Shown piece by piece: positions 32,946 through 46,323 of a DNA stretch of 64,000 bases. Origin of the DNA: Emmonsiellopsis sp. PD_33 (lineage: Eukaryota > Ascomycota > Eurotiomycetes > Onygenales > Ajellomycetaceae); contig JANTQF010000057.1 in the NCBI GenBank assembly GCA_032988165.1, positions 84,849 to 148,848 of the forward strand. Direction: 5' to 3'. Under the pieces are notes generated by a model that searched no databases, had not been told where the DNA came from, and was given only the letters and a program-made list of their open reading frames with translations. A program made the position numbers and the translations under genes. Every line of letters starts with the position of its first letter. Within the stretch, counting starts at the first letter, position 1.

Positions 32946-34381
32946 TAGTGTGGATTTAATTGCTAAATTTACCTAAAATGAATATTTATGCATGCATATT
33001 TTAGAAGGTATATGTACAATTTTGCAGAACATGTCATACAATATAGATATATATTAAATTTAGTAAAATATCAATATAAATGAAGATGTATAAAATCAAC
33101 ATAAGTTTAATTTTAACTATTTAGAAGATAACTGAAAACACTACATATAAGATAACCAAAAATATTATATAGAAGATAATTGAAAATAATAAGTCTATTT
33201 ACATCTATTTATTTCATCTCTGATTGTAACACTAACTTGCCTACTTCTATATGAATGGATACTCTAAACCTTCAATGCATGCATTGATCTCCCCAGCTAA
33301 AAAGTTCTGACAACCTGGTTAAAGAATAGCCCTTTTAATTTTTAACTTACTTATAGATTTTAAAAACATTATAACCCTTATCATCTGAATGTTCATCTAA
33401 CTCATGGAAATCCTCATCTGAAGACTCATATAATGCTAGATTTTGATCTAGTGAACTGTATGAATCAGATTCCTGTTGAGCCAACCTTTTCTCCTCCACT
33501 TAGTTATATTTAGCTAGGGTTATGAAGATAGGTTCATTCATATCATATTAACTAGGCCATTAAATGTAGAAGGAAAGATTAATGTTGTTTAGAGTTCATA
33601 AAAACTTAAGTGTTTTCTTACTAATCTAATGAATTATATTTATTATAGTGATATAATTCTTAAAAGCTCCTTCATCACCTATTCTCTCCCTTAAGTTATG
33701 AAACTTTAGGAATATATCACATTATTTTCCAATTATTATTCTAAGAGATCAGCAGAAGTTATTGAAGCAGTCTGATGAGCTCATATAGAGAGAATTGAAA
33801 ATATAGATTAGATAGGAAGATTTAATGTTATTATAGATAATATAAGAATCTAAATTATAGATTAGTATTATTAGTAAATAAATATTATATATAAAGAGAA
33901 ACATACTTTTATGTCTGTAAATACAGTTCTCCAGATCTTAAATGTATTTGACCTGCTCAAGTAGAGCAAATATGAGAATAATATTCAATTCAGTAGTCTA
34001 ATAGTAATAGAATAGAATCTCTTGTTTAATTATACAAGCCTTGCAATTAGACTGCAGACAAGTCTGAGTCAAGTTGATTATATATACTTTTAAGTTGAGT
34101 TACTTGTAAATCTATAGTCTTTCAAGCTAAGTCCAAGCTAAATATATATTAAACTCAACTCAATCTAAATCATCAATAAGAACTCTCAAGCTAAATATTT
34201 ATTAAATAACATCTAGAATCAATCCAAATAATTCTGAGTTAACTTGAGTTAGTACATGAGGATTATTTTCATTATATTCTAACTAGTAATCATTCTATCA
34301 AACATTTATATTAAAATTTAAAAATCTTAATGCTAATAATCAATCTTTCTTTTTCTTCTTAAAACATCCTTCTATACTTTA
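32946..34381. other. AT-rich debris, no assignable gene
   Basis: A minus-strand acidic fragment (ESSDEDFHELDEHSDD, about 33,370-33,430) suggests the tail of an old transposon protein. A possible short inverted repeat (GAGTCAAGTTGATTA near 34,067 and a related reverse copy near 34,234-34,252) may mark a small MITE. Neither is firm. Confidence 0.3.
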
Positions 34382-34586
34382 TTATACCTTAGACTTTCTA
34401 TCTCTTCCTCTTCTTCCTTTTTTTATAGATAGCCTCTCATTCTCATTATTATCTTCCTCTCTCATATGCTTTTCATCAGTTGCTTCATCCCCATCATCCT
34501 CTTGCCTTCTAACTACTGAAAAGACCTTAGTATTATCACATAAGATACCAATCATTTCATTAATTACTGAATTCAAACCTACTTTA

Positions 34587-34747
34587 TGTAATTGGGATAA
34601 CTTGAGATCAAAATATTGTATAGAATAAGGTTGTCTTTGCTACATTCCTGGGCTATCCATGGCTATTTATACTACAGGGCCTGACTAAGCTATGTAGGTG
34701 ACTAAGCATCATGGATATTCCATGGCATGAAGCATGCATGTGTAATA
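34587..34747 (-). repeat. 3' LTR of the 11-kb element
   Basis: 161 bp, alignable without gaps to 45438-45598. Outer boundary TG at 34587, preceded by CTTTA. The inner end reads TA where the other copy reads CA, a RIP-type change. Confidence 0.9.
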
Positions 34748-34978
34748 AGTGGCCTCTTTTAGAAAGGCACACAATGCCCTCATTGCAGTAATTACATGCA
34801 GGATTATAGAGCTAACAAATAAAATATGGGATCTTGTAATGTATAATATAATAATGAACAATACATCAAGTGAAAAAGAAAACCTTACTCTCTATCCCCA
34901 CAGTGGTCTCCACATTCCATAACTGAGTCATTGTAGAGTATAGAGACTTGGGGGTATCCATAATGTCAGCTTTCATTA

Positions 34979-37789
34979 CTACTCCTCCTCTATAGTAAAT
35001 CCTTCCAGATTCTCCTCAAGGCAATCTTCATTTATATAGCATACCTCATAGTAGGGTATTCTACATTCCTTGACAACTATAAGGATCTCCTTTGCTTTCT
35101 TTTCTTCAACACCAAGCAGTTCAATGAGCTATTATATGGCATGAGTGTAGGCAAGTATGATATCTTTCTAGAGAGCTGTGTTAAGAGTCTTAAGGCTGGC
35201 AAATAGAGTTAGTGCAGACTTAATTGAGTAATCATGGGTGTATTCAGTGAGTTCATTAATAGCTATATACAATTCTTTATCAGACAGGCCTCACATATTA
35301 CTATATCACATCTCTATGCTAGATTACTTATTCAGTATTGCCATGGCATCTGCAGGTCCAGTGTTATGCAAATACATTAATCATAGTGCTACCTTAAAGT
35401 TATCTAGTACATCTAGGAGTTTTTCTGGTATTATTACTAGTTCCTGCAGCTACTCAATCTTCTATCTGATTTACTACATTATCATCTTTTTAATTATATA
35501 GAATAGCACTTCTTTCTTATTTTAGTAATCTGCCAGAATATTTACATCATCATTGCTGATTTTACACAGTCAAGCTATATATCATACTACTTGTGTGTGA
35601 TCTTTGTCAGCCTCAGAGCTCTCTAGTAAAATCTTCTCTTACTAGGTCATAGTTTCTCCTGTTACTTCTTGATAGTTGATGAGATTTTTTATTGCTTTCT
35701 ATCTGATATCAATATCTATAGACATAATGTGGTTGTATGAAACATCTAGATCAATCCATCACCAAACAAGGTCTGTAGCTTTTTTGAGCTATATATTATT
35801 TAATATGATAACTACCTTAACTACTTGTTTAGCTTCAGAAGGGTACATTCATGGAATCTCCTGTGTGAGAGGAGGGCTGGGCAGGACTTCTTGAATTTTA
35901 CCACTAAGCTTCTCTTAGTCAGGCTATTAACCCTGAGACTTAAAGACATCATTAGTGTTAGTGTCATCAAGTTTCTATAGGGTCCTTTGCAGTTGCCCAT
36001 TCACCATAATAAACATGTTATAGAATATAGTGCTAGATGCATGTAATATTTTAACTATAGCCTCTATTTCATATTACTTCAGTCACTATAGTTTCATGAT
36101 GTGTTTGACAGCATCTTCACAGATATACATATCTTTATTAGTGGTGTTAGAGGTCCCAGTCATATAGGTATCCTCTGTGAGATTATTAAGTTACTTTCCC
36201 TATTATTTCATAATATCTTTAGCTATGTGATGTAGTTTCTAGTTGCTTACAGCAATCATCTTATTATATGAGGTGCCTGTGGATTTCCAGTTATTCATTA
36301 TGTCATGTGCTGACTGTACTTCCATATTATATAGAGTTATAACATGTTGGACTGCTTCCTTACTTCTCTTAGCAATATATAGTATGAGAGCCTCTATGAT
36401 AATTATTGGAGTCTCTATGGCAGTTTTGTGGTTCTCTAGTTGCAGGGATGAAGTTTCATTGTGAGTCTAGTAGTTATCTAAGGGAGTGTCAGTGCTGATG
36501 AAGTTATTATTACTGATGTGCTCTTCATCATTAGCATTCTCTAATATATCTATTAGTTTATTAGTCATAATCTGATTGTCATTTTGTAGGCATTTAAGAA
36601 CCTCAGCCTCTGTACAGTCAAGTCTCTAAGCCAGGATGTATATCATAGAAGAGCATTCAATGTGAAAGAATTGAGTTTGCTCAATTTGCTCCTGGCAGTT
36701 CTGATGGTAGAGGTCATTTATGGCATTTATAACATCTTACTTAGTTATACCTAGTAGGAAGATCATGGTGTTCTGATATTCCCATTCATTTAGTAGAATA
36801 TTAATTTCCCAGTTTCACACTATAGCTCTTTAATCTTGTAAGTATACATATTACTTCTTATCTATAATATACTTATCTGTTTTATATCTACTTTGAATGT
36901 TCAATGCAGCTTGCTAGTGTGCTTTCCTGATTGTATATGTATCATTATATCTGATCTTACTCTTGCTAAGATGTTTTCCAAGGGAATCACACACTTTGTA
37001 ATCTGAATTGCAGAAGGTATTTTAGAGGAAGATGGGTTTATTTGCATTATTAATTATTTTTATAGCACTAATCTTATTATTCTTATTTTATTTGTCTTTA
37101 ATCCCATCAATTATCATTCTAATCTTAATCTTCAGGTGTTTTACTTAAGGCTCCAGTAGAAGTTCTTTCAGCTCAGGGCCTTGGAAGTTTCAGCCCTTTC
37201 CTGAGTCTACATGTATCTTTAGAATTAAAAATCATAAGGAATTCCCAGTAATAAAGAGTACTAGAGTTGTATTTTCTTTCTCAGCCTGTCTTGCTTTATG
37301 ATCTTTCAGTTGGGGAACTAGTCTATTGTTATGAAGTATTTAATCACATCTCTGATCTTTCAGGCTAGTAATGATGGTTTGCAGAGCCAGGACCAACATT
37401 GTATTAATAACTGTAATAGGGAATTCATGATGTTTCATGTCCATAATGAGTATATTCATTTCCCAGTCTAAGTAACCTAAAGTTTTGAATGTTTATTTCA
37501 CTTGCTTCTCATCTACCTTCTTATTTATTATTCTTTATTTTCCCTTTATGTCATCAGCTCTACCTGCAGGGGAGCTGTTACTAATATTGAGGTCTATAAG
37601 ATTCATTGTGCTAGCTGGGAAGTTAGTAATTACCTGAAGTGTTTAGTATCTCTTTCTAGGGGTTTTTACTAGTATAAGAGGCACATTAGTATGTTCATGT
37701 TACTTTATGATTTTAGATGCAGAGGCATTTTTGTCTTTAGCCTTCTTAACTCTATTTTTACTATCATCTTTATTGCTGCAGGGTGCCAT
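34979..37789 (-). pseudogene. Third ORF (936 codons) of the 11-kb retrotransposon, function unknown
   Basis: ATG at 37789 (MAPCSNKDDSKNRVKKAKDK) starts a frame that I followed to GAGGAGGAG-TAG at 34979; checkpoints at 36190, 35218 and 34990 are all in frame. The only interruptions are stop codons of RIP type. The protein is hydrophilic with a basic Lys/Ser N-terminus. It has many Asp/Glu/Asn-rich helical stretches (MTNKLIDILENANDEEH) and an acidic C-terminus. I saw no signal peptide, membrane segment, protease or polymerase motif, so an envelope role is not supported. It lies downstream of a complete gag-pol within the same LTR pair. Confidence 0.7.
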
Positions 37790-38399
37790 GGTGACTTCAC
37801 ATCTTATAGCATGAAGGTAGGTGTGCAAGTGTGAGTGGGTAAGAGTAGGGAGGGGTAGTTTTGAGTAGATTATATGTATATGGGATTAGCAAAGTATTAT
37901 CAGTGAACTTATTATAGCAATAATTGTAAATATCTGCAGATTTTAAAGACTGGGTCTCTCAATACCATGGGAAGTTTCTATATCCAGTGAATATTTGTTT
38001 CATATCTCATTATAGGGATAGTGTTTGCTATGGAAAGTCCATAACTTTCAGCAAATTCCTCAGTGGGATCATTACATGTAGTAAATACAATCAAGATGAT
38101 GGGAGTGTGCAGCAAACATGTCAGCAAACAGTAAGATATAGAATAACTATAGAGAAATACATATCAGAGTTTGAGCAGACTGGTGGGATAATACTATTAT
38201 AGATGTGAATGTATAAGTACATGAGGATGCTATCTATATAAACTAGTGTAATAATGGGGCAATGGAGATTCCATGAAACAAAGAATTTAATCAGGTAATA
38301 AAGATATTAATATCATGTAAGGGTATGAAATCTCTATAGCTAGTAATTGCATGTTTTCTTTCTAATTTATATTCTATGAACATCAAAGCACTTTTAGGG

Positions 38400-41300
38400 T
38401 TCTTTCAGGTTTTTTGGAAGGCTAGGCTACTGCTTTTGCAGGGCAACCTTATTACAGTCTTATCAGTAACATAGATTCTTCCCAGTCATACTTATATTAT
38501 TATATAAGCTCCTTCATCTCTTGGAGGGTATGCTTCAGATATTATCTATCTTCTTCTAGGCTGTAGCTCTTCCACTTTATGAGGTATTCAACCTTATTAC
38601 TGCATTTAAGAGTCTTTATTCATTTTACTATTATTTTTTCTATCTCATATAATTTCCATTCATCTGAATCTCCTTCCATCATGACAGGGCCTGATGTCAG
38701 CAGAGTGCATCTAAAGGGGTCTTCCTCTCATGGGGTAGGTTTCAGATGAGCAATGAAAATCACAGAGTGTATGTAGAAGTATACTGGGAGGTTCAGAAGA
38801 TAAGTAAGGCTACTAACTCAGCAGTGGATTGTGAAGAGGCCTACATATTAAGAGGCAAACTTACTATAAGTCTGAAGTAGTAGTATATCATATCCTTTAC
38901 TAATTCAGAGGAGCACCTTATCACCTATAGTAAAGAATCTTGGAGTATGCTTCTTATTGTAGTATTTCTTTATAAATATCACTACTATATGAAGTATCTT
39001 ATTCACATCAAGGCAGCTGAAGAAATTCTGAGAACTTTGATCTTGAAATGTTTGTACTAGCTGGAGTGGTGTTTTAAGCTTCTGGCCATACATATATTAG
39101 TAGGGGAATATCCCTATTACTAACACTATAACACTATTAAAGAGTACTTAGAGTAAGAGGGCTGAGTCCTCTCATTGCTATGGATCTTCTAGAGTTATAA
39201 TTATATGTTAGAGGATAATCTCATACATTTAATTTGTAATCTCTAATTGACTGTCTACTTGAGAGTGATAAGTTATGATATAGAGGAGATCTACCCCTAG
39301 AGACTTAAAGATTATTATTCAGAAATCACTGAGAAACTTCTTGTCTCTATCTGAGATGATGTAAGATGATGTGTCTCAGTCACCTATCATTAATTACTTG
39401 ATAAATGGCTTGACTCAGGATTCTACATCTTAATCCTAGCATTTTGGGATGAAGGCTGTCCTCTTGCTTGTCTTGCAAGTAATAGTCATGCTAGCATCAA
39501 ATCATTTCTTGGGGAGATCAAGGACAATGTCAATCATAATCATATAAAATAGGGATGGTTCCATAATGATTGGCTGTAGTGTGCTATATAGCTTGTAACA
39601 TTAAGTAGCATTCTATAGGCAGCTGAGGCAGTAATAAATATATTCCTTAATGAGGTGAGTTTTCTTATAGATTAACAGGCTGTTCAGCTTCTCTATAGTT
39701 CATTATAGTCTAAGGTGTGCATCTAAGTGTGTGATTTTGATGACATCATTAATGAGAGACTGAGAAATGCAGAGCTGTATAGTGTCCCTATGATTATAAT
39801 ATAGCAGATTATTATCAAAGTTAATATAATATAGCAATTTGATTCAGTTCTCCACTGGCAGTACATTATTTGCCTTTATGATATTCAAGATTGTGGCCAG
39901 CCTCAAGTCTTGCTGATAGACATCTAGAAGTCTTTATTAAAACTATGGGAATATTATAATTATTATAGCTGTGTAATTCATTAGGAATGTATTTGTAGCC
40001 TTAGTGATTAGATCTTTTAGGGGCTCATTCTGATCTATAGGCACATCTGACTGCAATTAAGATAGAGCATCTGGGATAATGTGTGTGCAGCCAGGTTTAT
40101 AAAATATCTATAGGTTGAATTGCTGTATGTATTGAGCAGCTTAAATAAGCCTTAAATTGAGCTTGTTTATAGATGAGGTAGTCAGTGATATCTATCTGGC
40201 AATCTATAGTGTGGCTGAGTAGTCAGTATATATAACTACTGGAAGTTCTATGGCTTCAACTATGTGTTGCACTTTTTTAAGTGCTTAGACCAGACACATA
40301 ACTTTTAGTTCTATCAGCTAGTATCTGGTTTCTACTGATGTTAGGATTTTAGAGAGAAATATAATTAGTTCTACCCTTATTAATGGAGGTAAGGTTTCAA
40401 AGTCTGGGGTCTTTTCATACTATATGTCCTTAAGTGATGCTCATTCTGATTTTACATGAAATATTATCACTCTGAAGCCTCTCTATTTCAAAGCATCAAC
40501 ATCAAAGAAGAGATATCACATGTTATCATAATACATTAGAAACAGACCCTTAGTAAATACTATCTATATATTCTTAAATGCTTTCTCTTCTTTTTCTGTG
40601 AGCTTTCCAAGGGGTATTCAGATAGAGAATTGGGTCTATAATCTTCTTTTTACTAGTACATCCTTTAGGAGCATCATCTTGCATGCCTGTAGGGGTTCTG
40701 TATAATAGGTATAAAAAGATATGTAGTTTCACAGCCATCTAGTTGTCTCAAGGTAAGTCTCTAGGTCCTTCAGGTTTTTTGAGAATATAATCTTCACTAG
40801 TGTGGCAATCCAATCTTCCATCAGTGTGAGGCTCAGGGATGAAATCTTGTGCCCTAGTAGTCTGACTAAAGGGAAGCCAATAAATACTTTCTTTAAATTG
40901 ATGATGATGTTCTTATCATGAAATAGGATGAAGATCTTTCTTAGATATTTACTATCTTTTTTCATGATGACACTTATAGTAACTAGATCATCAATGTAAC
41001 AGCAGACAAACTTCTTGAACTTCTTTAAGAAGAGGTCAATCTTGTGCTGTACATACACTGAAGAGTTTATATATCTCATTATTACTACTGAAGAGATCTC
41101 TTGTCTGCAATGCAATACAACTAATAAGTATCATCAGTGGTCATGGTGGACTCTCCATTAGTAGAAGAAGCTCATACAGTTAAGAACAGTAATATAATAA
41201 TATTCTTTTATAGAGTTGATGATCTCTACCTACTATATCATTAAGTATACATCAGACTCAACTATCTTATTCAGTTTTCTGACATTAATTACAGGATGAT

Positions 41301-44300
41301 TTTTTCATACTCTATTAATCTCCTTTCATACTATAAATACTAGGTATCCTGAGGGGGTATGGTTCATTGCTCATTCCATGCATTCTTGAGCATACAATTT
41401 GTTAAAGAGCTCATCTATGACCTCACAGTTCTTTTAGCCCAGAGAATATACTTTTACCTGTGTCTGAAGCTTGTAATCCTCTAGTGGTAAGAGAGGAATC
41501 TGCATTTACTTCTCCTTCAGCAGGTTCATAGTATTATCATGATTTTTTCAGATTTTGGGGAATTCATTGCAGATCTGCATGAAGTATTTAGTAGTCTCCT
41601 TATCACCATAAATTGTTATATTATTAGGTAGCTTTACTTTTACTCCTATAGAGTTAATATTGATGGCATGCAGGGATTCCTCCATTAACTCTGATATGTC
41701 TAGGTTGTCATTCAGCTTCTATTAGAGCTGTTGTCTAGAGAGGCTGAGAGCTAATAACTCTACTATAAGGTTAATCAAGTATGCATTAGTAGCATCATAT
41801 TCTCTCAAGGTACTGATATGGGATCTCCATGGGATTATTACCTACCTATCTATGTTATTAATGACATGGGCAAATAGGAGATTATAATTCATAATTTGCA
41901 TATATGCCTGGAGTAGCAGCATTGCAGGGTCAAAGATATAGTTCCTATTTATAGGTAGGTATTCCTCTTTGTTAAGGCAGCACCTGAGGGGAATTTTCAC
42001 CTCTAATCTAGGCAGAATGATAACTTTAGCATCTGAATATACTAACCTAATAGCTTGATGATCTTTCCTTGGTGTCATCAAAATCTTGACTTCTACATCC
42101 TCATACAACTTTATTCATAGCATTCTTTTGTCTAGATCTATAGTGATGCTCTCCAGCACCATATTATCTATATCAAGCAGCAGGTTGATATGAAGGTTGT
42201 CAATGATATATATCTCCACTGAGATTTAGGCAAGCACTGATGTATATTCCTCATCTAACAGGACTACTAATAGTATGAGTAGAAGTATAATTATCTCTGA
42301 GAACTTCATGAAATCTCTGACACCTCTAACTAGTATTTAAGAGCATGATAGGCATAATATCTTATCACACTACTATTCTAGGAACTTCTTGCTTATAAGG
42401 GTCATCATGCAGCCTGAGTCTACACATATCAGCAATGGCTTGAAGGTGTCTTGGCAGAACACTATCACTATGATAGTAGCATACTTCTAGTTGTAGAATG
42501 TATATCCATATGATGTATTCAGATCAGCTGGTCACTGGGATATTATCACTCATGATGTAAAGTTAGGACTCACATGAAAGGCCTGTGGAGTTGCCATGCA
42601 AGTCTTCAGGTGTTTATACAGATTATTATGCAAATTAAATACTTCACCACATTTATAATAGATGGCTGTTGTAGGATCCACATGAAATATATCTACCTCT
42701 AAATTATATATACTATCATTATATAGCTACTTCTATGGATTATCCATAGACATTTCTGCATCATCATAGTAAGGATCAAACTCCACCTTCTGGCCATATA
42801 GATCTTCTGTGAACTCCTCCAATTTCTTGAGATTAGCATGGAATGCTACTTGTTTGCATGGCTGCTGATTTCACAGCTGCCTACTGAGCAGGTTAGCATT
42901 AGAGATACCCTTAGATGCTAGTAACTAGAGCTGTTACTTCAGGGCTGGCAGTTTGAGATAATCTTACTAGGCTTTGTCTTGATAGTTTTCATTGTGCTGG
43001 TTGTAGTAGCTATCATATTAGTTGTTATTACCATTATATTAATTGTTATTCCTACTATAGTCACAGTACTGTTTATTGACATAGTCCTGTGCCTGATATC
43101 TGGGCTGATATTAGTAAGTAAGCCATTCAAACTAATAGGAATACAATCCTCTACCACACTCACAGTAATTACTTTAAGGGGTAAAGTTACTATAATAGGA
43201 TCTACACTAATTATATATATTATTCATATATCAATCATTACTTGCAAATTGATCTGTTCAGTGGATCTATTTGCAGTAAATAATCTCAGTGAACTCCTCA
43301 ATGATCATATTCTCTTCTAGTTCATTAATAGTGGCTCATAGAGTAACATCCAGGTTATTCCATGTATGTAGGACTTGAGCATACTTGGTTTCTCCTTAGC
43401 CACAGTGTTTTGCAGCTGCAGAGACATCAAGAATGTAAGAGATTAGACTGCATCTATCATAAAGATTCTGAAGAGAGTACTTAATCTCATTAAGCTTTTA
43501 TAATGCTTGATTACTCTTAATGTAGAATTATCATTAGAGAATCTTAATTCATTTATTTACTTCATTATCTATAGTAATAAGTTCTGTGCAGGTAATATCA
43601 TTCAGCTCCTAATTCCATCAGGATTCTACTTCTCCTTTGAGGTATAAATCTAAATTCTGTCAGATTCTTGCTGCATCCCTGGTTAAAGCTGTGACCTTAA
43701 GTTGATTCATAAAAGCATGTACATTCCTGTAGTAAGTCTTGCCTTCTTTATTAATAACATCATCACAGCCCCACAATGTGAGTACATCAGGGTAGAAGAA
43801 ACCAATGTCCTGGGGTTTCCATGGAGCAGTCAAGATTAATGGTGCAGATAGAGGCTGTACTAGTAGCTAAGCTGATGCCAGCTGAGCAGCAATGATTCTG
43901 ATGTGAGAGAGTAATTTCCATAGGGTTTATATCTGACACAGAGTGAAACTTATATCATCAGCAGATTCACCAGTGCCTGCAGTGGCTAGAGTGCTATTCA
44001 CATTTAATATATTATCTAGCTATCCAATAGATAACAGCTGTAAGGGTTGCTCTTTATCAGTTAGAGTTATATTTAGGGTTTCTGAAGACTCCATGAGTAT
44101 TAACTCTAGTGCTCTACAAAATAAAGTGCTGCTTGGTATCAGGTTAATCTGCAAGAATGATTAAGCTAAACAGGGTGAGATATTACTCTCTAAGTATGGC
44201 TTTAGACCTAGCAGGAGGTATACCTATCTTATTAGTAAAGTCTTGAAGAATACTTCTTCTCAGTGGGTGAACATGCAACTCTGCTTGAAGTAGTTTGTGT

Positions 44301-44493
44301 GATTATGAAATTTAAGAACTACTTGATTAAGCAATAAGTAATTAATAGGCTAGTCTGATGATATCAGTGAGACTACCTGAGCATCCTCAGAACTTCTATG
44401 TGAATTAGCACATGAGCATGTACACTCTTGTGATTCTATAGATACCTGCCTGGACTTAGATGAGGAATTTGAGCAGGTAGTTTGCTCAGTCAT
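38400..44493 (-). pseudogene. gag-pol polyprotein of the 11-kb element, with chromodomain
   Basis: A single frame from ATG 44493 (MTEQTTCSNSSSKSRQ) to about 38,400, roughly 2,000 codons. In order: gag; a C2H2/C2HC-like finger (YKCGEVFNLHNNLYKHLKTC, about 42,660-42,600); aspartic protease core VDSGCMMTLI (about 42,430-42,390); RT with FVCCYIDDLV (about 41,010-40,980); integrase with SDRDKKFLSDF (about 39,350) and a YHSQVDSQ block; a KKHTPRFFTIGDKVLL block (38,905-38,955); and a chromodomain (YEIEKIIVK, then VEYLIKWKSYSLEED, about 38,650-38,540). Frame checks at 42666, 42459, 41115, 39093 and 38649 are all multiples of three from the start. Inactivated by RIP stops only. The exact C-terminal stop is uncertain. 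Confidence 0.88.
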
Positions 44494-45437
44494 AAATATT
44501 ACCCTTATAATTATAGTGTCCTGTAAAAAGTCATGATGAGGGAAGTTGGAGTTGAAATACTCAATAATCTAATAAGTAAGTTCTACTATCTAAATATAAA
44601 AGGTCATTTCATAGTTCTTTGAATATAAGGGCTGCTGACATCAACAACTATCATCAGATGAAATAGATCTTCTAAGGGGAAAAGTCCACAGAAAAGTGCA
44701 GAAAGTAAGAAAGATACTATACTATTTTGAGGATAAGAGCAGTTAGAAGATGTGTGCTAACATAATGGATGTATATGCATTATGCCTTTTTAGGGAAAGG
44801 ACTACAGAAAATCTCAGAAAAACTTGAAAACTAGAAAGAGAGAAAGTACTTTTTGAGGAGGTAAAAAAGTGGGCAATTTCTGAGAAATGTATGGGGAATT
44901 TGTATGGGAGCTTCAAGCAGTCAATTCACAGGCAAATAGTGGTTTGAATATAGCACAATAAATTTCCATAATAGCAGCTCAGGATCAGAAGTAATATAGT
45001 GAATGAAAGTAAGCAACTAGAATAGATACAGTAGGGTAATTTCTATAAAAATTCTGTAGGTGACTTAGGATTTTCTTACTGGGTTTAGCAATTTAAGACA
45101 GACATCTACAGATTCACTAGAAGATCAAGTAAAGTAGTACATGTAGAGAAAGATGAGAATACAATTCAAATTAGGATTATCTATAATAAGAATAAAGCTA
45201 TTTAGGTACTAGGTATAGAGAGTTATCCATAAGGAGGATAAGGCCTGGGTAGATATAGCTTTTAGAGAAGAACAGTCCATGAAGTAGATAAGACAAATAG
45301 AAGAAATAGAGAAGAGATAGAGATCTATTAAAGGAAAAGTAGAAGTAATGAGAGTAGAGGGATACAATGATAACTTATTATAAAGACTGGGAAACCCACA
45401 GAGAACCTTACATCTTTTGTAAAGATATACTACTAAT

Positions 45438-45598
45438 TGTAATTGAGATCACTTAAGATTAAAATATTACATAGAATAAGGTTATCTTTACTACATTTCT
45501 AGGCTATCCATAGCTATTTATACTATAGGGTCTGACTAAGCTATGTAGATGACTAAGTACCATGGATATTCTATAATATGAAGTATGCACACATAACA
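45438..45598 (-). repeat. 5' LTR of the 11-kb element
   Basis: 161 bp, outer edge ending ACATAACA at 45598 and followed by CTTTA. Pairs with 34587-34747. Confidence 0.9.
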
Positions 45599-45883
45599 CT
45601 TTATTATCCTTCATACTCTTATTAATTTCAGTATTTAAATCTCCTTTCTTAACTATACTATCTATCACACTATCTGCAATATACTCTATTTTAAATGCAA
45701 GTTGTTATTTATACATCATACTCTACATATTATTACCTGTAATATCCTTCATCTTATTATTATATTATTATCCATAAACTACAGCCTTATTATATATAAA
45801 TTATATAATATTCTCTATCTCATTTTTTAGTTTCTCTCTGCACTTTATAGTCTTCATCTTATTCTCCACAACATTCTCTATAT

Positions 45884-46323
45884 TAGTGTTGTAAACCTGA
45901 CCTGCAAACCTGCCAGGTTTTAAATCTGAAAAGGAAAAAACCCACCTCAGGTCAGGTTCTCAGCATTTGGCAGAACCTAATGGGCCAATTGGGTCAGGGC
46001 ATTCAAACCTGATTTTTTTTTTCAAATCTGACAGGTTTATGCTAGTCCCAAAGGAGCCTAGTGCCAGCCTAATGAGGCCTAGTGCTGGCTGTAATAGGAT
46101 TAGCACCATCTGACTAAAGAGAAAAAGTGGCTGCTAGGCCTAATTTGACCATCACTAGGCCTATTTTGGCCTAGTGTAAACCTGTTGGGTTTGAAACAGG
46201 TTGACCAGTAGAAACCTGCCAACCCATTTTTTTGGGTTTAATCAACCAATCAAAACCTGCAAACCCATTTGGGCAGGCACCTGAGGCAGTTTTTCAACTC
46301 AAACCTGAAAAAAAACAATACTA
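45884..46323. mobile_element. 440-bp hAT-type MITE
   Basis: The element starts TAGTGTTGTAAACC and ends AACAATACTA, so the ends form a short inverted repeat (TAGTGTTGT / TAGTATTGT). It is flanked by a perfect 8-bp duplication CTCTATAT (45876-45883 and 46324-46331), the length typical of hAT elements. There is no coding capacity. It contains multiple AAACCTG / CAGGTTT units in both orientations. Its removal with one duplication restores the host ORF frame. Confidence 0.85.

Larger units (their letters stand above)
34587..45598 (-). mobile_element. Complete Ty3/gypsy chromovirus-type LTR retrotransposon, 11,012 bp
   Basis: Two 161-bp LTRs (34587-34747 and 45438-45598) are flanked by the 5-bp duplication CTTTA (34582-34586 and 45599-45603). 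Orientation is minus. Order in that direction: 5' LTR, about 940-bp leader, gag-pol from 44,493, a spacer, a third ORF (37,789-34,979), a 231-bp 3' region, 3' LTR. It is inserted in the unrecognised 1,360-codon ORF. A primer-binding site could not be recognised next to the 5' LTR. The two LTRs differ at many positions, nearly all transitions. Confidence 0.9.

Noticed and set aside
34979..37789. Envelope protein as the identity of the third ORF
   Set aside because: No signal peptide, membrane anchor or Cys pattern is visible; the sequence is hydrophilic and acidic.
42979..43320. 113-codon plus frame that looks like a membrane protein
   Set aside because: It is antisense to the in-frame gag of the 11-kb element; the hydrophobicity comes from reading Asn/Asp/Tyr-rich codons backwards.
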